From: Achromobacter xylosoxidans
Lineage (GTDB): Bacteria; Pseudomonadota; Gammaproteobacteria; Burkholderiales; Burkholderiaceae_B
Length of the DNA: 64,000 bases
Reading direction: 5' to 3'
Assembly: GCF_001457475.1 (NCBI RefSeq)
Contig: NZ_LN831029.1
Span: 3,844,001 to 3,908,000, forward strand
In this document: in pieces, positions 58,513 through 64,000 of the stretch
Numbering within the stretch: the first letter of the stretch is position 1
Layout of the letters: each line of letters opens with the position of its first letter
Translations under genes and position numbers: made by a program
The notes under the pieces: model-generated
Database searches by the model: none
The model's input: only the letters and a program-made list of their open reading frames with translations
Told to the model about the DNA's origin: nothing

Positions 58513-59283
58513 ATGTACCAGATCGATATCCTGATCCAGGGCTACCCGGGCCGCGCCGTCTGCCATGGCGGCCTGGGCTGGAGCACCAGCACCCTGCTGC
58601 GCTCGGACCGCCACAGGATCCTGGTGGACGTGGGCGCGTTCGGCGTGCGCCACCTGCTCGGCCGCCACCTGGACGCCTGCGGCGTCGCGCCGGCCGACAT
58701 CACCGACGTCGTCCTCACGCACGCCCACTACGACCACGCCGTCAACTTCACGCTGTTCCCCAACGCCACCGTCTGGATCGGCGCGCAGGAACTGCAATGG
58801 GCCGCCGCGCAACCGCCCGGCTTCAACCCGCTGCCCGAACTGTACGTGCGCGAACTCGACCGGCTGGACCGCGTGCGCCGCATCGGCGACGGCGACGCCT
58901 TCCTGCCCGGCATCACCGCCATCGCCGCGCCCGGCCATACCCCGGGCCATCTGCTGTTCTACGTCGATGACCCGCGCCAACCTATTCTGTTCACCGGCGA
59001 CGCCGCCAAGAACCGCGCCGAACTGGTCTCGGGCCAGGTAGTCGATACCGCCGACGCCGCCGCCAGCCACGCCAGCTTGGAGCGCATCTGGGCGTGGTGG
59101 CGCAAGCGACCGGACACCCTGCTGGTGCCTGGGCATGACCTGGGCATGAAGCTCGACGCCGATGGAGCGCCGGTCTACGTCGGCGAACGCCGCGCCGCCA
59201 TCAATGCCTGGTTTGGCGACGATCTGGAGCCGCAACGGATCGACTTGTGCTGTGCGCCGACTGCGGGGCGGTACAGCGTCTGA
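58513..59283 (+). CDS. Metallo-beta-lactamase fold hydrolase
   Basis: 256 residues. Zinc motif THAHYDHA (HxHxDH) near residue 75, then APGHTPGH, Asp in FTGDAAKNR, and a final PGHDLG. The family includes lactonases and glyoxalase-II-type enzymes. Four bases downstream of the Bug gene. A lactone or thioester hydrolase for the same pathway is possible. Confidence 0.85.
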   Translation: MYQIDILIQGYPGRAVCHGGLGWSTSTLLRSDRHRILVDVGAFGVRHLLGRHLDACGVAPADITDVVLTHAHYDHAVNFTLFPNATVWIGAQELQWAAAQPPGFNPLPELYVRELDRLDRVRRIGDGDAFLPGITAIAAPGHTPGHLLFYVDDPRQPILFTGDAAKNRAELVSGQVVDTADAAASHASLERIWAWWRKRPDTLLVPGHDLGMKLDADGAPVYVGERRAAINAWFGDDLEPQRIDLCCAPTAGRYSV

Positions 59284-59415
59284 GTCGGCTGCTACCCGGT
59301 GTGAACCATCCGCCACGCCCCTTGAACCGTAGCTGCCGCCTGTGAGCTTCCGCCACGGCAGACAAGCCATCAGCAATCGCCTTTGAATTTCCCACTGTCC
59401 TCCACCAATAACGCC

Positions 59416-60210
59416 ATGACCGCGATTTCCAGCACCACCGCACGTTCGGACGTCCCCGCCCATTCCGGCGCCACCAGCATCCCCGCCGACATCGTCCAGG
59501 CCTTCACCCCCACCGGCGTACTGCGCGCCACCATCAACCTCGGCAACCCCATCCTGGCCACCCGCGACGCCAGCGGCGCGGCCGCCGGCGTCTCCGTCGA
59601 CCTGGCCCGCGCCTTCGCGCAGCGGCTCGGCGTGGCCCTGGAACTCATCGTTCTGGACAGCGCCGGCAAGGCCGTCGACACCGTCAGCCAGGACGCCGCC
59701 GACATCGGCTTCTTCGCCATCGACCCCAAGCGCGCCGCCGGCATCGCCTTCACCGACGCCTACGTCCTGATCGAAGGCGCCTACCTGGTGCGCAACGATT
59801 CGCCCCTGCGCGAGATCGCCGAGGTCGACGACCCGCGCCATCGCGTCACCGTCGGCCTGGGCAGCGCCTACGACCTCTACCTGACCCGCGAACTGCAACG
59901 CGCCGCCATCACCCGCGCCGCCACCTCGCCCACCGTGGTCGACACCTTCCTGCAGACCGGCACCGACGTCGCCGCCGGCGTGCGCCAGCAACTGGAAGCC
60001 GACGCCCGCCGCCTGGGCGGCCTGCGCCTGCTGCCCGGCAGCTTCATGACCATCCGCCAGGCCATGGGCCTGCCGCGCGGGCGCGGCGAAGCGGCGGCGC
60101 GCGTCCTGGCCGACTTCGTCGAAGACATGAAACGCAGCGGCTTCGTGGCCCAGGCCCTGGCCCGCCACGGCATCGACGGCGCCGCCGTCGCGCCGGCTGC
60201 CGGCGGATAG
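59416..60210 (+). CDS. Family-3 solute-binding-like protein without signal peptide
   Basis: 264 residues from ATG 59416 (TTG 59383 is possible; neither gives a signal peptide). Amino-acid-binding type blocks: GVLRATINLGNPILATRD, GVSVDLARAFAQRLG, DIGFFAIDPKRAAGIAFTDAY, GLGSAYDLYLTREL. It lacks the usual secretion signal and has no strong ribosome site; the 132 bases before it hold no other gene. It may be cytosolic, or the annotated start may miss an exotic leader. Confidence 0.75.
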   Translation: MTAISSTTARSDVPAHSGATSIPADIVQAFTPTGVLRATINLGNPILATRDASGAAAGVSVDLARAFAQRLGVALELIVLDSAGKAVDTVSQDAADIGFFAIDPKRAAGIAFTDAYVLIEGAYLVRNDSPLREIAEVDDPRHRVTVGLGSAYDLYLTRELQRAAITRAATSPTVVDTFLQTGTDVAAGVRQQLEADARRLGGLRLLPGSFMTIRQAMGLPRGRGEAAARVLADFVEDMKRSGFVAQALARHGIDGAAVAPAAGG

Positions 60211-60323
60211 CCGCCGGATAGTCGGCCGACCCGCGCACGGCTCAACGCCAAGCAGGCCCGCCCTGTCGGCAGCCGGACGGGGAGTCAGCGGTTTCGTTAA
60301 AATGACGCTTTCCGCCTTCCACT

Positions 60324-60346
60324 GCGCCCCGCCCCACGCGGGGCGC
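60324..60346 (+). other. Hairpin in the leader of the methyltransferase gene
   Basis: Perfect 9-bp stem GCGCCCCGC/GCGGGGCGC with a 5-base loop, 15 bases before ATG 60361, and no Shine-Dalgarno after it. A -10-like TAAAAT lies at 60297-60302. It could affect translation or stability of the message. Confidence 0.45.
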
Positions 60347-60360
60347 ATTGCCTTACCCCC

Positions 60361-61218
60361 ATGTCCGACAAAACCCACGACATCCGCCCCGGCCAGTCGA
60401 TCGAACTGCTCAAGGCCCTGCACATCCTGACCCGCGACGGCAAGATGAACCAGGACAGCCGCCGCAAGCTCAAGCAGGTCTACCACCTGTTCCAGTTCAT
60501 CGAACCGCTGCTCAAGGACGTCCAGCAACAGCGCGGCGCCGTCACCCTCGCGGACCACGGCGCGGGCAAGTCGTACCTGGGCTTCATCCTGTACGACCTG
60601 TTCTTCAAGGAGCAGCCCGACGCGCTGAAGAATGGCTCGCACATCTACGGCATCGAAACCCGCGAGGAACTGGTCAAGTCATCGGAAGAACTGGCCAAGC
60701 GCCTGGGCTTTGGCGGCATGTCGTTCCTGAACCTGTCGGTGGCCGAATCCATCACCTCCGACAAACTGCCCGCGACCATCGACGTGGTCACGGCCCTGCA
60801 CGCCTGCAACACCGCCACCGACGACGCGATCCATTTCGCGCTGGAGAAAAAGGCCAAGTACATCGTGGTCGTGCCCTGCTGCCAGGCGGAAGTGGCGTCG
60901 GTGCTACGCAAGAACAAAGCCAAGGCGCTGGCCGATCCGCTGGCGGAGATCTGGCGGCATCCGCTGCACACGCGGGAGTTTGGCAGCCAGATCACGAACG
61001 TGCTGCGGTGCTTGCAACTGGAAGCGCACGGGTATCAGGTCAGCGTGACGGAGCTGGTGGGGTGGGAGCATTCGATGAAGAATGAGCTGATCATTGCGCA
61101 GTACAAGGATCTGCCGCGTCGGAAGCCTGCGGAACGGCTGACGGAGATGCTGGATCGGATCGGGTTGCAGGAGTTGAAGGATCGGTTTTTCCTGCCGACC
61201 CCTATGACGACATCCTGA
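60361..61218 (+). CDS. Class I SAM-dependent methyltransferase
   Basis: 285 residues. SAM-binding core: VTLADHGAGKSYLGFILYDLF with DHGAGKS as motif I, then YGIETREELVKSSEELAKRLG, and a DVVTALHACNTATDDAIHFAL motif IV-like strand, then VPCCQAEVA. This resembles Methyltransf_32-type enzymes. Substrate unknown. Stand-alone gene with its own leader; the 150 bases upstream hold a hairpin. Confidence 0.8.
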   Translation: MSDKTHDIRPGQSIELLKALHILTRDGKMNQDSRRKLKQVYHLFQFIEPLLKDVQQQRGAVTLADHGAGKSYLGFILYDLFFKEQPDALKNGSHIYGIETREELVKSSEELAKRLGFGGMSFLNLSVAESITSDKLPATIDVVTALHACNTATDDAIHFALEKKAKYIVVVPCCQAEVASVLRKNKAKALADPLAEIWRHPLHTREFGSQITNVLRCLQLEAHGYQVSVTELVGWEHSMKNELIIAQYKDLPRRKPAERLTEMLDRIGLQELKDRFFLPTPMTTS

Positions 61219-61243
61219 ACGCAACGGCAGGACGTCGCCGGAT

Positions 61244-61459
61244 TCAATCCCCGGAGCTTCGGCGCAACCGATCCGTCGACTGCTTGTTCAGCCGCTTTGC
61301 CTCGGCCTCCGCGTAGTCTTCCTCGCCCTGTTCGTATTTGCCTTCATACATGCAGCTGCTGCGGGCCAAGCCGCACTCGCCGATGATTGAAGAGCAGCCC
61401 GAGCTCAACGCAGCGAGAAATAGCACAATACCGTAACGGCCCAACGTTTGAATCGACAT
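61244..61459 (-). CDS. Small lipoprotein
   Basis: 71 residues from ATG 61459. Lipoprotein signal MSIQTLGRYGIVLFLAALSSGC, lipid Cys at 22; the mature part has two further Cys and a charged helical end (YEQGEEDYAEAEAKRLNK). Outer-membrane or periplasmic; no known family. Convergent with the methyltransferase gene. Confidence 0.7.
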   Translation of the reverse strand: MSIQTLGRYGIVLFLAALSSGCSSIIGECGLARSSCMYEGKYEQGEEDYAEAEAKRLNKQSTDRLRRSSGD

Positions 61460-61773
61460 ATGGCTCCTTGGGGAATCACGGTAGTGTACCGGCGACGATG
61501 GCAACCTCAACCTCGGGGCGGGGTAAAAAATAGTGTCAACCGCCGGCGCCGGCTGGCAGCAACACCGGCCAGCGCGGTTGAAAACCGAGTACCGATCGCA
61601 TCACGGCATTGGAACAGTGAAAAAGCGGAGGCCATCACGGCGCCACACAGAGAGAACGGCAATCCGGCTCGCGCGGGATTGCCGTTCTGCTTTATTGTTC
61701 TACCCTTCGAGAATGCCCGCCCCGCTGTCGCCATGCCCGCCCTGCCGACAGACGCCATGACTCCGGAGCCCGT
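61460..61773. other. Intergenic region without a supported gene
   Basis: 314 bases between the lipoprotein and the leucine-rich-repeat gene. It contains short open frames on both strands with no ribosome site or conserved pattern, and one strong 13-bp hairpin at 61653-61688. Probably regulatory or repeat-derived. Confidence 0.5.
61653..61688. terminator. Orphan 13-bp hairpin
   Basis: AGAACGGCAATCC and GGATTGCCGTTCT pair perfectly around a 10-base loop; TTTATTGTT follows on the + strand. No gene ends just before it on either strand. It may be an orphan terminator or a REP-like element. Confidence 0.5.
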
Positions 61774-62646
61774 ATGCCACTAGTCCCGTTTTCGACGCCC
61801 CAACCCGGCCGCGACAAGCGATGGCTGTTGATGCACAGCCGCCAGGCCGCGCAGGCGCATGGCTCGGATCAAGTCCTTGTCTACGATGCGCCGCCGGACG
61901 CGACAACGCTGGCGACGATCGAATACGTCCATCTGTGGGCGCCGCCCCTGGACCCGGTGCAGGAATTGCCGGCATTGATCGCGCGCCTGCCGTCCCTGAC
62001 GCATCTGTCCATCGGACCTGGCAATATCCAGGCCTCGGTGATCGAGAACCTGCGCGCCGATATGCTGCCGGACAGCCTGCGGCATCTGTCGATTTTCGAT
62101 TGCCCCGGTTCGCATACCTGGTCGGCGGGAGCGATGCCGCAACTGGAATCGCTAGAAGTAAATGTACCGATGCGGTTCAAGGCAGAGGATTTCCCCGCGC
62201 TGCGGTCGCTGTCGATATTGCCGGACAAGCCAGGCAAGCTGCTGGACCAGACCTTGCGGCTGCCGCTGGCGGAACTGAATCTGTACAACGTGCCCTTCGA
62301 TGCGACCGTGTTTGATCGCATCGCGGCGTTGCCGCTGGTGTCGCTGGGGTTGATGGCGGGGCGTTCGTTGCAGACGCTGGCGGGTATAGAACAATTATCC
62401 GGACTGCGCTCGTTGCGGCTGAAGAATCAAGGGGCATTGGAGACGATCCGGCCCATCGCCGCCCTGCCCGCACTGGAATGGCTGAACATCCAATATTGCA
62501 AGAAAATTGCCGATATCGATGTCCTGGAAGAACTTACCGGTTTGCAGGAGCTGACCCTGGTGGGTTGCGGCAATATTGGGCTGGGTGAGTTGGAAGACAA
62601 GCTGCGCACTAAACTGCTGCGGTCAAATATCGCCGCCACGAGATAG
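61774..62646 (+). CDS. Leucine-rich-repeat-like protein
   Basis: 290 residues from ATG 61774 after GGAG. Irregular repeats of about 20-24 residues with L-x-x-L-x-L-x pattern (LTHLSIGPGNI, LRHLSIFDC, LRSLSILPD, LRSLRLKNQG, LEWLNIQYCKK, LQELTLVGCGN). No signal or membrane segment. A protein-binding scaffold is expected. The N-terminal ~70 residues are not repeat-like. Confidence 0.7.
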   Translation: MPLVPFSTPQPGRDKRWLLMHSRQAAQAHGSDQVLVYDAPPDATTLATIEYVHLWAPPLDPVQELPALIARLPSLTHLSIGPGNIQASVIENLRADMLPDSLRHLSIFDCPGSHTWSAGAMPQLESLEVNVPMRFKAEDFPALRSLSILPDKPGKLLDQTLRLPLAELNLYNVPFDATVFDRIAALPLVSLGLMAGRSLQTLAGIEQLSGLRSLRLKNQGALETIRPIAALPALEWLNIQYCKKIADIDVLEELTGLQELTLVGCGNIGLGELEDKLRTKLLRSNIAATR

Positions 62647-62825
62647 TTCTTATATTTGCCCTTCGCCCGATGGCATCCTCTGGCATGGAAACTCGCGAAG
62701 GAACGGCCAAAAACTGTCGCAATTCGACCTGACATGCCACCTCCATTTCGATACATTGCTCTAGGGCTTAATTCCTGAAAGCCGTTATCTGCACAATGTC
62801 GAACGCATGAGGAGACGTACCGGCG

Positions 62826-63371
62826 ATGAATAAAGAGACTTTGGAAAAGTTAAAGGCTCGCACGGCCCGCACCGCCGTAGGAGCATCCACCGCGCAGAAG
62901 ATGGGCCCCAAAGGAACGATCGCCGCAGCGCGAGAGTTCTTGCAAGGCGTGAACCTGCGCAAGTTCGGAAACGCCAAGACGGAACGTGCCTATTTTCGAT
63001 TGCTTGATACGGAGACTGCCGCACTGCAGAACGCCTTGCCCCGAACTGCCCAGCACTGGGGAAGCGCGCGCAAGTTTCTGAATATCTTTCTTCGCAATTG
63101 CGCCTACAACAAGTATCTGTGCAGCGAATACGCCCTCGACACGATAGAGCAATGGATGGAAGTGCCGCTGGACAGCCACGTAGCATCCGGCTTGAGGAAG
63201 CAGCCGGAAGGCGCCAAACTGCTGCGCTGGAAAACCGTTATCGGATTAACACCGGAAGAAAGCGCGATCTTGCAGGAGGTCGCATCCCGGATCGCCAACC
63301 GGGAGGGCATAGCTCGGGTCCATCTGGACGTGCATTATTGGAACGGTCCACACGTGAAGCCGCGCGCCTGA
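62826..63371 (+). CDS. Protein of unknown function, lower GC
   Basis: 181 residues from ATG 62826; AGGAG lies eleven bases upstream. Mainly helical: WGSARKFLNIFLRNCAYNKYL, IEQWMEVPLDSHVASGL, LTPEESAILQEVASRIANREG, ending ARVHLDVHYWNG. Composition is less GC-rich than the core genes, suggesting acquisition. The 179 bases before it contain no gene. The conserved-looking FLRNCAYN and EVPLDSHV blocks recall a widespread but uncharacterised protein type. Confidence 0.65.
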   Translation: MNKETLEKLKARTARTAVGASTAQKMGPKGTIAAAREFLQGVNLRKFGNAKTERAYFRLLDTETAALQNALPRTAQHWGSARKFLNIFLRNCAYNKYLCSEYALDTIEQWMEVPLDSHVASGLRKQPEGAKLLRWKTVIGLTPEESAILQEVASRIANREGIARVHLDVHYWNGPHVKPRA

Positions 63372-63402
63372 ACCGCTCCGCAAGCAGCGGGGGAAGAAGC
63401 CC

Positions 63403-64000
63403 CTACCCCCGCTGGCTCAACGCCTTGGCAATCCGATGCCGCCCCACCGTCGTCTTCGGCACCTTGAATGGAAACCAGCTACGCACGTCCTCGTCCAGCC
63501 CGATCCCGTGCATGTAGTTGTAGATCGCCTTCTTCAACGCCCGTCCCAGCGCGTCGTGATCCACCCCAGTCGGGTCGTCAAAGCCGATGTCGTTCTTGGC
63601 GAACGTCACCTCCGGCAGCGGCCGCAGCGTCACGCCGTATTCCTCGGGATTCAGCCCGACCGGTGAATGCACCGTACAGGCGAAGCGGTGGAAGAACCCG
63701 CTCTGGATACAGCCGTTCTCGAATAGCTGGCGCACGTACTCCAGCGCATCGACCGTATCCTGCACCGTCTGCGTGGGAAAGCCGTACATCAGGTAGGCGT
63801 GCACCAGGATGCCGGCGTCGGTGAAAGCGCGCGTGACGCGCGCCACCTGGTCGACGGACACGCCCTTCTTCATCAGGTTCAGCAGGCGGTCCGAGGCGAC
63901 CTCCAGGCCGCCCGAGACGGCGATGCAGCCGCTGTCGGCCAGCAGTTCGCACAGCTCGGGAGTGAAGGTCTTCTCGAAGCGGATGTTGCCCCACCACGAG
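63403..64000 (-). CDS. Radical SAM protein, C-terminal part (runs off right edge)
   Basis: Frame open to base 64000, so the N-terminal part with the Cys cluster is outside. The visible part shows a (S)WWGNIRFEKTF segment, CIAVSGGLEVASDRLLNLM, KGVSVDQVARVTRAF, HAYLMYGFPTQTVQDTVDAL, and a C-terminal domain ending KVPKTTVGRHRIAKAL. This order fits radical SAM enzymes of the B12-binding-domain group. Substrate unknown. Confidence 0.82.
   Translation of the reverse strand, partial: SWWGNIRFEKTFTPELCELLADSGCIAVSGGLEVASDRLLNLMKKGVSVDQVARVTRAFTDAGILVHAYLMYGFPTQTVQDTVDALEYVRQLFENGCIQSGFFHRFACTVHSPVGLNPEEYGVTLRPLPEVTFAKNDIGFDDPTGVDHDALGRALKKAIYNYMHGIGLDEDVRSWFPFKVPKTTVGRHRIAKALSQRG

Noticed and set aside
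58495..60642. 715-codon - strand open frame
   Set aside because: Crosses three well-supported + strand genes and is Gly/Ala/Val-rich; shadow of GC-rich codons.

Overview
The window looks like a high-GC betaproteobacterium of the Alcaligenaceae (Achromobacter or Bordetella type). The support is the strong GC-ending codon bias, two Bug-type (tripartite tricarboxylate receptor) binding proteins, many LysR regulators and a Dpp-type ABC transporter. The genus is an inference from gene content only.

Bases 1 to about 43,740 are a temperate, podovirus-like prophage whose left end lies outside the window. Its control region (28.8-30.4 kb) resembles that of lambda. A short CI-like repressor gene faces right and a Cro-like gene faces left, with three repressor-type operators on each side of the repressor/lipoprotein unit. 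Leftward (- strand) come Cro, small early proteins, a C5 cytosine methyltransferase, a DUF1376 replication-type protein, an MmcB-like nuclease-fold protein, a RusA resolvase, a candidate late regulator and an HNH endonuclease. After a terminator follows the late virion operon: TerS, TerL, P22-type portal, scaffold, N4-gp56-type capsid, connector proteins, collar-type tail fibre, holins, tail nozzle-like protein, an FN3/repeat tail protein and an S74-chaperone virion protein. No tape measure, sheath or tube gene is seen. Rightward (+ strand) runs a tightly overlapping early operon: small proteins, a Cas4/RecB-type nuclease, RecT, an RdgC fused to an FtsK-gamma-like DNA-binding domain, an SMC-like ATPase, a DnaQ-type exonuclease, several unknowns, a Gp37/Gp68 (DUF5131) protein, an excisionase and the tyrosine integrase (ends 43,655). 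Two probable cargo genes are a lipoprotein behind cI and a membrane protein placed opposite the late operon.

The right phage end is less than 150 bp from a chromosomal operon (43.8-54.4 kb). This operon holds LysR, an FMO-like flavoprotein, a complete oligopeptide-type ABC importer (two permeases, two ATPases, one binding protein), a BAAT-type acyl hydrolase and a two-domain carboxymuconolactone decarboxylase/alkylhydroperoxidase protein. It looks like an uptake and oxidation module for an unknown small molecule.

A divergent LysR (54.4-55.3 kb) faces a second module (55.4-59.3 kb): Bug receptor, malate/L-lactate dehydrogenase-family oxidoreductase, second Bug receptor and metallo-beta-lactamase-fold hydrolase. 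After it come a binding protein without a signal peptide, a SAM methyltransferase, a small lipoprotein, a leucine-rich-repeat-like protein, an unknown lower-GC gene and the C-terminal part of a radical SAM enzyme that leaves the window on the right.

The most unusual items are the RdgC-FtsK-gamma fusion inside the phage recombination cassette, the six-repeat insertion in the methyltransferase, the six-operator immunity region with its lipoprotein cargo, and the position of the phage immediately upstream of a LysR-led operon.
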